Positions 14,320 to 23,695 of a DNA stretch of 64,000 bases are shown in pieces (the first letter of the stretch is position 1; each line of letters opens with the position of its first letter). Both the position numbers and the translations under genes were made by a program. Below the pieces are notes generated by a model. The model ran no database searches. It saw only the letters and a list, made by a program, of their open reading frames with translations, and was not told the origin of the DNA. Location of the stretch: assembly GCF_014647975.1 (NCBI RefSeq), contig NZ_BMQF01000011.1, forward strand, positions 124,001 to 188,000. Direction: 5' to 3'. The stretch is from Streptomyces fumigatiscleroticus. Lineage in GTDB: Bacteria; Actinomycetota; Actinomycetes; Streptomycetales; Streptomycetaceae.

Positions 14320-14802
14320 ATGTCACAGGTCATCCGCCTTCTCGGAACCGCCGTCCTCTCGGCCGCCGCCCTCACCGCCCTGCCCGCCGCCTTCCCGGCC
14401 GCGCACGCCCAACCCGCCCCCGGCATGCGCATGCCGCCGCCGGCCCGGGACGAGGACCGGAGCGGCGACCGCCTGACCGTCACCGTCCGGGACGCGGGCG
14501 AGGAGGTCGACGGCACCTACGAGCTGCACTGCCATCCCAGCGGCGGCAGCCACCCCGCCCCGGACGCCGCCTGCGCCGCGCTCGAGCGCATCACGCGGTG
14601 GGGCACGGACGCCTTCGCGTCGGAGCCCCGGGACAGCGTCTGCACCATGCAGTACGGCGGCCCGGCCACCGCGCACGTCACCGGCGTCTGGGCCGGCCGC
14701 CCCGTCGACGCGGCGTACGACCGCAGCAACGGCTGCCGGATCGACCGCTGGGACCGGCTCGTACCGCTGCTGCCACGGCTGACGCCCAAGCAGCGGGGAT
14801 GA
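14320..14802 (+). CDS. Secreted SSI-type protease inhibitor homologue
   Basis: A 160-residue protein with a Sec signal peptide (hydrophobic to about residue 30, ending AHA). The mature part matches the Streptomyces subtilisin inhibitor family: first Cys pair in ELHCHPSGGSHPAPDAACAAL and second pair spanning SVCTMQY to SNGCRID. The family's reactive loop (Cys-Pro-Met-Val) here reads Cys-Thr-Met-Gln, so P1 is probably Met and P1' is Gln. An extra Met/Pro-rich spacer follows the signal. It is expected to act outside the cell on subtilisin-like or self-encoded proteases. It stands alone between a tRNA and the PAS gene. Confidence 0.85.
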   Translation: MSQVIRLLGTAVLSAAALTALPAAFPAAHAQPAPGMRMPPPARDEDRSGDRLTVTVRDAGEEVDGTYELHCHPSGGSHPAPDAACAALERITRWGTDAFASEPRDSVCTMQYGGPATAHVTGVWAGRPVDAAYDRSNGCRIDRWDRLVPLLPRLTPKQRG

Positions 14803-15065
14803 GAAGGGCGCGCACAGCAGGCGCACCGAAGGGGCACGGAAGAGCCGAGGGGGTCGCATAGGGTCGCGCGAAGGGCGCGTGGAGGCCGCGCGCACGGCGG
14901 GCACCCGCTCACACGTTCTCCGTCACTTCGTCGTGCGACCTCCCTCTCATCCGGCGTCGCGAGCTCAACCCCAGCCCTTAGACTCCCTCGCGTGACACGC
15001 CGCGGGCCGATTGGCAAGATGGCCCAGGCGGTCGGCTAGGTGCGGTAACAGGAGGGAAGCGTCTC

Positions 15066-18000
15066 GTGAGCAGCAGGCCATCCCGAGGCGCTGCTCGCCT
15101 CGCAGCCATACTGGACGCTCTGCCCGACGCGTTGGTCCTGGTCAACGCCAACGGGACCGTCGTCAACGCGAACAGCATCGCGCTGGAGGCCTTCGAGGCG
15201 CCGGGCACCGCGCTCGTCGGACGCGGCCTGCTCGACCTGCTGCCGCAGTTCGACTCCCGGCTCATCCCCGGTTCCATGCGGCGGCCCGATCACGTCGACC
15301 CGCGGGCCCGGACCAAGCCCACCCGTATGATCGCCCGGCGCACGGACGGCACCGAGTTCCCCGTCGAGGTCGCCAGCGCCAACCTGGAGAACGGCCAGCA
15401 GGCGTACGACGGTTACGGCTACACCGGCGACGAACTGCTGATGCTCGTCGTGCGCGACCTGACCGGCACCGTCGACACCGAGGCCGAGCTGGCGCGTTCG
15501 CAGCGGCAGACCGAGATGATCCTGCGGGCCGCGGCCGAGGGCGTCGTCGGCACCGACACCGACGGGCGGATCGTGCTCGTCAACCCGGCCGCCGCCCAGA
15601 TCCTCGGCTACCGGGCCGGTGAACTCGGCGGACGCGAACTGCACACCCTCGTGCTGCACTCGCGCGCCGACGGCTCGCCCTTCCCGTACGACGAGTCCCC
15701 GCTCGCCGACACGCTGCGCTCCGGGCGCAAGCACCGGGTGCGCGGGCAGGTGCTGTACGCCAAGAGCGGGGACAAGGTGTCGGTCGACCTGACGACCGCG
15801 CCCGTCCGCGACGGCGACCAGCTCGTGGGCGCCGTGATGACCTTCACCGACCGGCGGCCGTACGACGCGGTCGTGCAGGAGAAGGAGGACGCGGAGAAGC
15901 AGCACCGTCAGGAGCTTGAGCGGCTCGCCGAGGAGCACGCCTCCGAGCTGACCGCCCTGCGCCAGCAGCACGTCACCGAGGTGGAGGAGCTGCGCGAGCA
16001 GCACGCAGAGGAGCTCGCCGCGAACGAGGAGCGCTACGCCGCGCTCGGGGAGCGGGAGAAGGACCGCTACGAGGCGCTGACCGCGCGGCACGAGCAGCTG
16101 CTCACCCTGCTCGGGACCTCGCTGCGCGGGCCGCTGGAGGAGCTGCGCCGCTCGCTGGCGGCGCTGGCCGCGGACGACGCCGGGCAGCTGTGGCCCGAGG
16201 CCAACCAGGTGCTCCACCACCTGTCCGCGGGTTACTCGCGGATCACCACGCTCATCGACAACGTCCTGGGCTACCAGCGGCTCGACGCGGGCAACGGGGC
16301 CATCACCCGTACGAAGGTGATGCTCGACGCCGTCGTCGCCGCCGGTGTCGACGGGGCCGTCGAGCTGATCGGGCCCGGACGGGTGCAGTTCGCGGTGCAC
16401 GCGCCGCCCATCGAGGCCGAGGTCGATCCCGCGCTGCTGGCGACCGCCCTCGCCCATCTCGTCGCGGACGTGGCCGGTGTCGACGCGACCGGCAACGCCC
16501 CCGTGTCGGCGGGCGGGTACATGGACAACACCGTCGTGGTGGCGGCGGCGCAGCGCGGTGAGGTCGTACGGATCGAGGTGCGCGGGCCGTACGCCGGGGG
16601 AGACCCGGTGCACGAGCCGATCGTGCGCGGGATCGTGCGGGCCCACGGCGGTGTGTTGCAGACCCACGAGGTGCCGGGCATGAGCGGCAGCGCGTACGTC
16701 CTGGAGGTGCCGATCGGCGGCGGGGCGGGGGCCGTCCCGGCCGAGGCCCCGACGGGCGTCCCGGCTCCGGCTCCGGTCCCCGATCCGGCTTCCGAGGAGG
16801 CGGCTCCGGCCCCGGCCGGCGGGCGCCGCCGGGCCCGGCGGTCCTCCGTCGACGCCTTCCTGGAGAGCGAGGTGCCCGGCCGGTCCGAGCAGCCCGGCGC
16901 GGAGCCCGTGGTGCCCACCGGGCGGCGCAGGAGGCGTGCGGCCGAGGAGCCGGCGCCGGTCGCGGACCAGGCACCGGCCGAGGGTCCCGGCGGTACCGGA
17001 CGGCGACGCGGGCGGCCGGCCGAGGTCGCGGCCGCCGGTACGGGGACGGATACGGGCGCGGACACGGGTACGGCCGGAACCGCCGGCGCCGGTACCGATG
17101 TGGCCGAGGGTGCCGTGGTCACGGCCGCCGAGCATGCCGCGGGAACCGCGGCCGCGGGCACCGGCCTGGGCGCGACCGTGCCTCCGCAGGGCGTGCCCGC
17201 GCCCACCGGACGCCGGGCCCGGCGGGAGCCCGGCGAACAGCAGGCGCTGCCGCCGGCGCTGCCCGCCCCGTCCGCCGACCCCGCACAGGGCGAGGCCTCC
17301 CAGCCGACCGGGCGCCGGCGCCGCGCGCTGGCCGCCGCCAACGAGCGCGCCGCCGCGCAGGAGGCCGCCCCCCGCGCGGTGTTCGCCCTGCCGCCGGCCG
17401 AGGCGGACAGGCCGTCCGGCGCGCCGCAGGGGCCGGAGCCGTCGGCTGCGGCGCAGGTGGCCGCTCCGGCCGGTTCCGCTGACGCCGGCGGTGACGACGG
17501 CCGGCACGACGCGGTCCCGCACGGCCAGGCCGACGACCACACCCCGCCGCAGCCGCATCCCACGAGCGCACCGACCGGCCGGCGCCGCCGGGCCGTGGTC
17601 CAGCCGCCGGCGGACACGGGCGCGCCCGCGCAGGGTGATCAGACGCAAGGGGGCACCGCAGGCGCCGCGCACGTCCCGGCGCAGGGCGCTCCCGCACAGG
17701 CAGCCGCCGTCGCGCCCGACGCCGTTCCCGCACAGGCCGTTCCCGCGCAGGGCGTTCCCGCACAGGGCGTTCCCGCACAGGGCGTTCCCGCACAGGGCGT
17801 TCCCGCACAGCAGGCGCCCGGACAGGCCGCGCCGGTCCCGGCCGGCGTGAGCCGGGCCGTGCCCGCGCAGGGAGCGGCTGCTGCCGCGCCCCGGCCCCAG
17901 CAGGCGCCCGGTTCCGCGCCGGGCACCGCCGCCGCGCTCCCCGGCGCCCCCGTCCCCCCGCAGGGCGCCCCCGTCCCCCCGCAGGGCGCACCGGTTCCGC

Positions 18001-19820
18001 CGCAGGGCGTCGCCGTGCCCGCCCAGGGTGGTCCGGGGCAGGGCGGCCCGGGACAGACCGTACCGATGGCCGCTCCCGGGCGGCCGGTCCCGGCGCAGGC
18101 CGGCGACCCGCAGGCCGTGCGGAACGCTCCGGGGCAGGCCGCCGCCACTCCGGCCACCGCCGCTACGGCCGCCGCCGCTCCGACCACCGCCGCTCCGGCC
18201 GCCGCCGTGCCCGGGCTTGCTCCCGAGCAGCACGCCACGGCGCCGGAACAGCCGGCCGCCAGCCGGCCGCTCCCGGCCGAGACCGTCCCCGGCCAGGCCC
18301 CCGGCCACCACACACCCGCGCAGGGCACACCCCCGCAGGGCACTCCCCCGCAGGGAGCCGTCCCGCAGGCAACCGCCCCGCAGGGCACCCCCGCCCCGGC
18401 TTTCCCGGCCGCGCAGCCCTGGGCCGCCACCGACGACACCACCGGCGCCGGCCTGCCCCTGCCGCCGAACCAGACCGCCGCTGGGGTGCCGCCGCGTGCC
18501 GCGGCCCCGGTACCGCCCGCGGGCGCCGGCGCTCCCGTGCCGCCGGCCGGCGCGGTACCCCTCGTGCCGCCGGCCGGTGCGGGCGCCCCCGAGGTGCCGC
18601 AGGGCACTCCGGCCCCCGGCACGCCGTTGCCGCCCGAGGGTGCGCCGCGCGCCGCGCAGCCGTTGCCCGCCGAGGCCGCGGTGCCGGTGGATCCGGACTC
18701 CACGCAGGGGCGGGCCATCAGCGTGCGGACGCTGGGCCAGGGGGTGCCGTTCAACCGGCAGGCGGCCCAGGTGCAGCAGCCGTCGGCCACACCCGCCCCG
18801 CACCAGCCGGGCGGTTCCGGCCGGCGCCGCAAGCTGGGCACGCCGCCCGATCCGGCCGCCGGGCGTCCGGAGCAGGGGGCCCGGCCGCATCCGCCGGCCG
18901 AGACACCCGCCGCACCGCAGCCGCAGCCGTCCCTGGCCGGTCAGCCCCGGCTCGCCCAGGCGACCGAGGGGAGCGGACGGTCGTACGCCATAGGGGCACC
19001 GGACGAGAACGCCGCCGAGGGGCCCGAGCCGCTGGACGGTCCGGGCGGGGCCGTCGAGGTGGCGGACCCCCCGCGTCCGCAGCCGATGGACGACGAGCTG
19101 CCGCCGGAACCGCTGGACAACCCGCGCCGGCTGCTGGTGTGGCCCGCGCCGGACGTGAGCACCCAGCAGGCGCTGAGCGACCGCGGCTACCGGCCGGTCA
19201 TCGTGCATTCGCGCGAGGAGGTGGACGCGCAGATCGCCGCGTTCCCGGCCGCGCTGTTCGTGGACCCGCTGACCGGGCCGATCACCCGTACGGCGTTGCA
19301 GTCGCTGCGGCAGGCGGCCGTGGCGGCGGAGGTGCCGGTGCTGGTCACCGCCGGGCTCGGGCAGGCGTCGCGGGACGCGGCCTACGGTGCCGACCCCGCC
19401 GTACTGCTGAAAGCACTCGCGCCGCGGGACAGTGAGCAGCACCCGCCGCGCGTCCTGCTCATCGAGGAGCACGCGGAGATCGCACTGGCGCTGACGGCGA
19501 CGCTGGAGCGGCGCGGAATGCAGGTGGCGCGGGCGGCCAGCGACCCGGACGCGGTGACACTGGCCGGGCAGTTCCGGCCCAACCTGGTGGTGATGGACCT
19601 GATGCAGGTGCACCGGCGCCGCGCCGGGATCGTCGACTGGCTGCGGGCGAACGGGCAGCTCAACCGCACCCCGCTCGTCGTCTACACCGCCGCCGTCGAC
19701 CAGGCCGACCTGCCGCGGCTGGCCTCGGGCGAGACGGTGCTGTTCCTCGCGGAGCGGTCCACCAGCGAAGAGGTGCAGGCCCGGATCGTGGACCTGCTGG
19801 CCCGGGTGGGGACCAACTAG
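15066..19820 (+). CDS. Giant PAS protein with degenerate histidine-kinase and receiver-like domains
   Basis: A 1584-residue protein from GTG 15066, preceded by AGGAGGG. Residues about 10-115 and 141-264 are PAS domains, 269-342 a charged coiled coil, 342-408 a DHp-like helix pair and 415-552 an ATPase-like region. The DHp box reads SLRGPLEELR where HELRTPL is expected, so the phospho-acceptor His is missing, and ATP-binding N/G boxes are not recognisable. Residues 552-1340 are a Pro/Ala-rich disordered region with repeated GRRRR motifs and AVPAQ/GVPAQ repeats. Two receiver-like domains end the protein (1355-1455 and 1461-1584); the last keeps an Asp in VVMDLM but lacks the KP motif. It is probably a cytoplasmic scaffold or sensor rather than a kinase. 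Confidence 0.85.
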   Translation: MSSRPSRGAARLAAILDALPDALVLVNANGTVVNANSIALEAFEAPGTALVGRGLLDLLPQFDSRLIPGSMRRPDHVDPRARTKPTRMIARRTDGTEFPVEVASANLENGQQAYDGYGYTGDELLMLVVRDLTGTVDTEAELARSQRQTEMILRAAAEGVVGTDTDGRIVLVNPAAAQILGYRAGELGGRELHTLVLHSRADGSPFPYDESPLADTLRSGRKHRVRGQVLYAKSGDKVSVDLTTAPVRDGDQLVGAVMTFTDRRPYDAVVQEKEDAEKQHRQELERLAEEHASELTALRQQHVTEVEELREQHAEELAANEERYAALGEREKDRYEALTARHEQLLTLLGTSLRGPLEELRRSLAALAADDAGQLWPEANQVLHHLSAGYSRITTLIDNVLGYQRLDAGNGAITRTKVMLDAVVAAGVDGAVELIGPGRVQFAVHAPPIEAEVDPALLATALAHLVADVAGVDATGNAPVSAGGYMDNTVVVAAAQRGEVVRIEVRGPYAGGDPVHEPIVRGIVRAHGGVLQTHEVPGMSGSAYVLEVPIGGGAGAVPAEAPTGVPAPAPVPDPASEEAAPAPAGGRRRARRSSVDAFLESEVPGRSEQPGAEPVVPTGRRRRRAAEEPAPVADQAPAEGPGGTGRRRGRPAEVAAAGTGTDTGADTGTAGTAGAGTDVAEGAVVTAAEHAAGTAAAGTGLGATVPPQGVPAPTGRRARREPGEQQALPPALPAPSADPAQGEASQPTGRRRRALAAANERAAAQEAAPRAVFALPPAEADRPSGAPQGPEPSAAAQVAAPAGSADAGGDDGRHDAVPHGQADDHTPPQPHPTSAPTGRRRRAVVQPPADTGAPAQGDQTQGGTAGAAHVPAQGAPAQAAAVAPDAVPAQAVPAQGVPAQGVPAQGVPAQGVPAQQAPGQAAPVPAGVSRAVPAQGAAAAAPRPQQAPGSAPGTAAALPGAPVPPQGAPVPPQGAPVPPQGVAVPAQGGPGQGGPGQTVPMAAPGRPVPAQAGDPQAVRNAPGQAAATPATAATAAAAPTTAAPAAAVPGLAPEQHATAPEQPAASRPLPAETVPGQAPGHHTPAQGTPPQGTPPQGAVPQATAPQGTPAPAFPAAQPWAATDDTTGAGLPLPPNQTAAGVPPRAAAPVPPAGAGAPVPPAGAVPLVPPAGAGAPEVPQGTPAPGTPLPPEGAPRAAQPLPAEAAVPVDPDSTQGRAISVRTLGQGVPFNRQAAQVQQPSATPAPHQPGGSGRRRKLGTPPDPAAGRPEQGARPHPPAETPAAPQPQPSLAGQPRLAQATEGSGRSYAIGAPDENAAEGPEPLDGPGGAVEVADPPRPQPMDDELPPEPLDNPRRLLVWPAPDVSTQQALSDRGYRPVIVHSREEVDAQIAAFPAALFVDPLTGPITRTALQSLRQAAVAAEVPVLVTAGLGQASRDAAYGADPAVLLKALAPRDSEQHPPRVLLIEEHAEIALALTATLERRGMQVARAASDPDAVTLAGQFRPNLVVMDLMQVHRRRAGIVDWLRANGQLNRTPLVVYTAAVDQADLPRLASGETVLFLAERSTSEEVQARIVDLLARVGTN
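17721..17810. repeat. Six tandem 15-bp coding repeats
   Basis: Six units of the form GSCGTTCCCGCRCAG run head to tail and encode AVPAQ or GVPAQ in the disordered region of the PAS protein. The last four are identical. Copy-number variation would keep the frame. Confidence 0.9.
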
Positions 19821-20398
19821 CGTGCCGTGAGGCGGCGTGCCGCCTCCTTGACCGAGGCACGCAGACGGTCCCGGTCGTCCTCCTCGCCGCCGATCAGTAT
19901 GCGGTTCATCTGGGGGACGACGGTGGCCCAGTTGGCCAGCGCGGTGAGCATGAACAGCAGGTGCCGGGCCGGGATGGCGTCGCTGATGACGCCGCGGTCC
20001 TGGCCGTCCCGCACGGCGGCGACCTTGCGGGCGTAGTGCTCCTGGCGCTCGGCCTCGTCGGGCAGCTCCGCCGTGCCGTACTCGATGCCCTCCCAGTACA
20101 GGAGGCGCAGCAGCGCGGGGTGGGCGGCGTGGTAGTCCATCAGCCGGTCCATGAAGCCCTCGATGTCGTCCGGGTCGACGGGGACCGCGGCGGCGAGGTC
20201 GACCATGCACTTGCCCACGACCTGCGAGAACAGCTCCGCCTTGTTGCCGAAGTAGGCGTAGATCAGCTGCTTGTTCGCCTTGGCCCCGGCGGCGATGCGG
20301 TCGATGCGGGCGCCCGCGATGCCGTGGCGGGCGAACTCGGCGACCGCCGCCTCGAAGATCCGTGCCTTGGTGGCCTCGGGATCCCTCACTGCTGCCAT
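19817..20398 (-). CDS. TetR-family repressor of the adjacent efflux gene
   Basis: A 193-residue TetR protein. The N-terminal helix-turn-helix is clear (GIAGARIDRIAAGAKANKQ, then LIYAYFGNKAELF), followed by an all-helical ligand domain. It diverges from an MFS exporter, with two inverted-repeat operators between them. From memory this pair corresponds to the S. coelicolor SCO4008/SCO4007 arrangement, where the repressor responds to cationic hydrophobic compounds. The stop overlaps the convergent PAS gene by four bases. Confidence 0.92.
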   Translation of the reverse strand: MAAVRDPEATKARIFEAAVAEFARHGIAGARIDRIAAGAKANKQLIYAYFGNKAELFSQVVGKCMVDLAAAVPVDPDDIEGFMDRLMDYHAAHPALLRLLYWEGIEYGTAELPDEAERQEHYARKVAAVRDGQDRGVISDAIPARHLLFMLTALANWATVVPQMNRILIGGEEDDRDRLRASVKEAARRLTAR

Positions 20399-20426
20399 GG
20401 GGACAGGGTAACGCCGAGCGGGCGGT

Positions 20427-20491
20427 AACCAACTGTTTGGTTGACAGGGAATGGGCGGCGCTCCGAGAGTGTTCCAACCAACCAGTTAGTT
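20427..20491. promoter_or_regulatory. Twin TetR operators in the divergent promoter region
   Basis: AACCAACTGTTTGGTT at 20427-20442 and AACCAACCAGTTAGTT at 20476-20491 are related imperfect palindromes with shared AACCAAC half-sites, 49 bp apart between the divergent tetR and MFS genes. Two sites would allow the repressor to shut both promoters. Confidence 0.75.
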
Positions 20492-20546
20492 ATGCCCAGC
20501 GTCCCCGACCTCCACGTTCTCCCCGTCCGGAAGGAACGCATCGCCC

Positions 20547-21782
20547 ATGCCGTCCACAACCCGCGAGGAACCGGAGACGACGCCCGGCCCAAGGACGGTC
20601 ACCGGCCCGCCGGCCCCCGCCGCCCCCGCCGCCCCCGCCCGAGTCTCCGCGCTCTTCCTGCCCCTGATCACCATCTGCACGGCGGTGACGGCCGCCAACA
20701 TCTATCTCGCCGCCCCGCTGCTCCCCCTCATCGCCCGCGACTTCGGCTCCACCGCCTCGGGCGTGGCCTGGATCGCCTCCGTGGCACAGTTCGGCTACGC
20801 GGCCGGCCTGCTCTTCTTCGCCCCGCTCGGGGACAGCGTCAACCGGCGCCGCCTGGTCGCCGTCCTCGCGCTGGTCGCCACGGCGGCGCTGACCGCCGGC
20901 GCGGCGGCCGCCGGGACCGCCGCGCTCGCGGCCGCCGTTCTGGTGGCCTCCGCGGCGACCGTCGTCCCCCAGCTGCTGGTCCCGCTGGTCGCCGAACGCG
21001 CCCCCGCCCACCGCCGCGCCCGCCATGTCGCCGCCGTGATCGGGGGGCTGTTCACCGGCATCGTGGCGGCCCGGGTGGTCGGCGGTCTGATCGGCCAGGC
21101 CTTCGGCTGGCGCGTGGTCTTCGTGGGCGCCGCCGCGCTGACCGCCGTCCTGGGCCTGGCGACCGCGGCCGTCCTGCCCGCGGAGCGGCGGCGCCGGACG
21201 GGCCCGCTGTTCGCCGGGCTCGTCGCGCTGCCGTCCGTCGTCCGGCGCTCGCCCGACCTGTGGCGCGCGTGCGTGCGCCAGGCCGGGATGTACGGCGCCT
21301 GGAGCGCCCTGTGGACCTCGCTCGCCCTGCTGCTGACCGGCCGGCCGTACCACCTGTCCACGGCCTCGGCCGGACTGTTCGGCCTGTTCGGGCTCGCGGC
21401 GAGCGTGGTGGCGCCGCTGGCCGGCGGTCTGGTGGACCGGTTCGGCGCCGCCAAGGTCGTACGGTCGGCGTATCTGCTCGCCGCGGTGTCGGTGCCGCTG
21501 TTCTGGCTGGGCGGACGGGCGATGGCCGCCCTGTGCGCCGCCGCGGTCCTCGTGCACGCGGCCCTGGTCGCCTCCCACGTCGCCAACCAGACGCTGGCGC
21601 TGACCACCACCTCCACCCCGGCCACCGCCAACACGGCCTACGTCGTGGCCGGCTTCGCGGGCGGCGCCCTGGCCTCCGCCCTGGCCGGTCCCGCCTTCAC
21701 CCACTGGGGCTGGAGCGGGGTCTGCGCGGTGGCGGGCGTGTGGCTGCTGCTGGGATGGACGACGACGGCCGTACGGCGATGA
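20547..21782 (+). CDS. MFS efflux transporter
   Basis: A 411-residue, roughly 12-helix major facilitator protein with a Pro/Ala-rich cytoplasmic N-terminus (residues 1-33). The motif A-like sequence APLGDSVNRRRLV lies after helix 2, and a second half-motif GGLVDRFGAAKVV after helix 8 marks the internal duplication. The divergent TetR gene and twin operators point to inducible export of a toxic compound. A 39-bp duplication overlaps its 3' end. Confidence 0.9.
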   Translation: MPSTTREEPETTPGPRTVTGPPAPAAPAAPARVSALFLPLITICTAVTAANIYLAAPLLPLIARDFGSTASGVAWIASVAQFGYAAGLLFFAPLGDSVNRRRLVAVLALVATAALTAGAAAAGTAALAAAVLVASAATVVPQLLVPLVAERAPAHRRARHVAAVIGGLFTGIVAARVVGGLIGQAFGWRVVFVGAAALTAVLGLATAAVLPAERRRRTGPLFAGLVALPSVVRRSPDLWRACVRQAGMYGAWSALWTSLALLLTGRPYHLSTASAGLFGLFGLAASVVAPLAGGLVDRFGAAKVVRSAYLLAAVSVPLFWLGGRAMAALCAAAVLVHAALVASHVANQTLALTTTSTPATANTAYVVAGFAGGALASALAGPAFTHWGWSGVCAVAGVWLLLGWTTTAVRR

Positions 21783-21838
21783 GCCGCCGGGCCGGGAGCG
21801 ACGACGGCCGTACGCCGACGAGCCGCCGGGCCGGGAGC
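21761..21838. repeat. 39-bp tandem duplication at the MFS 3' end
   Basis: Two copies (21761-21799 and 21800-21838) differ at two positions; the first includes the last codons and stop of the MFS gene. A partial third copy follows. The rest of the gap to 21944 shows nothing further. Confidence 0.8.
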
Positions 21839-21944
21839 GACGGCGCCCCTACGGCCGTACGGGCGGCCGCGGTGACGGCCGCGGTGACGGCGCCGCCGGG
21901 CAGGGGCACGGACGTGGCCCTGCCCGGCGTGGAGCGCCGGCCGT

Positions 21945-23600
21945 TCACAGCCGGGTGACGTCCAGCCCGCCCTCGGCGTACTGCCGGCGCAGCACCTTCT
22001 TGTCGAACTTGCCGACGCTCGTCTTCGGCACCGACTCGATCACCGTCCAGCGCTCCGGCAGCTGCCACTTGGCGATCTTCCCCTGCTCGGCGAGGAAGGT
22101 ACGCAGGGACGCGAAGTCGGCGGTGGCGCCCTCCTTGAGGACGACGGTGGCCAGCGGGCGCTCGCCCCACTTGTCGTCGGGGACGGCGACGACGGCGGCC
22201 TCGGCCACGTCCGGGTGGGCCATCAGGGCGTTCTCCAGCTCGACGGAGGAGATCCACTCGCCACCGGACTTGATCACGTCCTTGGCGCGGTCGGTGAGGG
22301 TGAGATAGCCGTCCGGGCTGATGGTGCCGACGTCACCGGTCTTGAGCCAGCCGTCCTCGCCGAACTTGTCGGCGGGACGCAGCGGTTCGGCGTCCGGGCC
22401 GTTGTAGTAGGCGCCCGCGATCCAGTTGCCGCGCACCTCCAGCTCGCCGGCGGACTCGCCGTCCCAGGGCAGGCGCTCGCCGCCGGGGCCGGTGAGGCGG
22501 GCCTCGACGCCGGCCGGGAAGCGGCCCTGGGTGACGCGGTAGGCGAACTCCTTCTCGGTGCCGAGCGCGTGGGCCGGCGGCCGGGCGACCGTGCCGAGCG
22601 GGGAGGTCTCCGTCATGCCCCAGGCGTGGCAGACCCGCATGCCGAGGCTGTCGAAGGCCTCCATCAGGGAGGGCGGGCAGGCCGAGCCGCCGATGGTGAC
22701 CTGGGTGAGCGAGGAGACGTCCCGGGGACGGGCGGTCAGCTCGGCGAGCAGTCCCTGCCAGATGGTCGGGACGGCGGCGGCGTGCGTCGGCTTCTCGCGC
22801 TCGATCATCTCGGCGAGCGGGGCGGGCTGGAGGAAACGGTCCGGCATGAGCAGGTTCACGCCCGTCATGAAGGTCCCGTGCGGCAGCCCCCAGGCGTTCA
22901 CGTGGAACTGCGGCACCACGACCAGCGAGGTGTCCGCGTCGCACAGGCCCATGGACTCGGCCATGTTGATCTGCATGGAGTGCAGATAGATCGAACGGTG
23001 GCTGTACACCACACCCTTGGGGTCGCCCGTGGTGCCGGAGGTGTAGCACATGGCGGCCGCGGTGCGCTCGTCCAGCTCGGGCCAGTCGTAGGTGACCGGC
23101 TTCCCGGCGATGAGCTCCTCGTACTCGTGCACCTGGACCGCGCTGTCCGCGAGCGGGGAGCGGTCTCCCGGCCCGGAGACGACCACGTGCTTCACCGTCT
23201 TCAGATGCGGCAGCAGCGGGGCGAGCAGGGGGAGCAGCGACCCGTTGACGATCACGACCCGGTCCGCCGCGTGGTTGACGATCCAGGACAGCTGCTCGGG
23301 CGGCAGGCGCAGATTGAGCGTGTGCAGGACCGCGCCCATGGAAGGGATCGCGAAGTAGGCCTCGACGTGCTCGGCGTTGTTCCACATCAGGGTCGCCACA
23401 CGGTCGTCGCCGTCGACACCGAGGTCCTCGCGCAGGGCGTGCGCCAGCTGGGCCGCGCGGGCGCCGATCTCGGCGTAGGAGCGGCGGTGCGGCTCGCCCT
23501 CACCGGTCCAGGTGGTCACCTGCGAGCTGCCGTGGATCGTGGACCCGTGCGTCAGGATCCTGGAAATCAGCAGCGGTACGTCCTGCATCGTGCTCAGCAC
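21945..23600 (-). CDS. Long-chain fatty acid-CoA ligase (acyl-AMP forming)
   Basis: A 551-residue ANL-superfamily enzyme. GTG 23600 is preferred over the upstream ATG because GGGAGGAC precedes it. AMP-binding signature: YTSGTTGDPKGV; later motifs are HAWGMTETSP, TGDVGTISPDGY, the RAKDVIKSGGEWIS hinge, and the catalytic Lys in TSVGKFDKK. It activates fatty acids with ATP and CoA in the cytoplasm for degradation or lipid synthesis. It lies 95 bp downstream of the ECF sigma gene on the same strand, so the two may be co-transcribed. Confidence 0.93.
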   Translation of the reverse strand: MLSTMQDVPLLISRILTHGSTIHGSSQVTTWTGEGEPHRRSYAEIGARAAQLAHALREDLGVDGDDRVATLMWNNAEHVEAYFAIPSMGAVLHTLNLRLPPEQLSWIVNHAADRVVIVNGSLLPLLAPLLPHLKTVKHVVVSGPGDRSPLADSAVQVHEYEELIAGKPVTYDWPELDERTAAAMCYTSGTTGDPKGVVYSHRSIYLHSMQINMAESMGLCDADTSLVVVPQFHVNAWGLPHGTFMTGVNLLMPDRFLQPAPLAEMIEREKPTHAAAVPTIWQGLLAELTARPRDVSSLTQVTIGGSACPPSLMEAFDSLGMRVCHAWGMTETSPLGTVARPPAHALGTEKEFAYRVTQGRFPAGVEARLTGPGGERLPWDGESAGELEVRGNWIAGAYYNGPDAEPLRPADKFGEDGWLKTGDVGTISPDGYLTLTDRAKDVIKSGGEWISSVELENALMAHPDVAEAAVVAVPDDKWGERPLATVVLKEGATADFASLRTFLAEQGKIAKWQLPERWTVIESVPKTSVGKFDKKVLRRQYAEGGLDVTRL

Positions 23601-23695
23601 GGTGTCCTCCCGGGGCGACATTGCCTACGCGGCGGTAAGGGTTGCGCTGATTCTGCGCACATACCGCGTGGTATGTCACTAGCCCGGATGATCGA

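Noticed and set aside
15036..20477. A 1813-codon open frame on the minus strand opposite the PAS and tetR genes
   Set aside because: It is a composition shadow: high GC leaves few stops antisense to a long coding gene. Its translation is low-complexity and lacks domain motifs, while the plus-strand frame has PAS and receiver-like domains.
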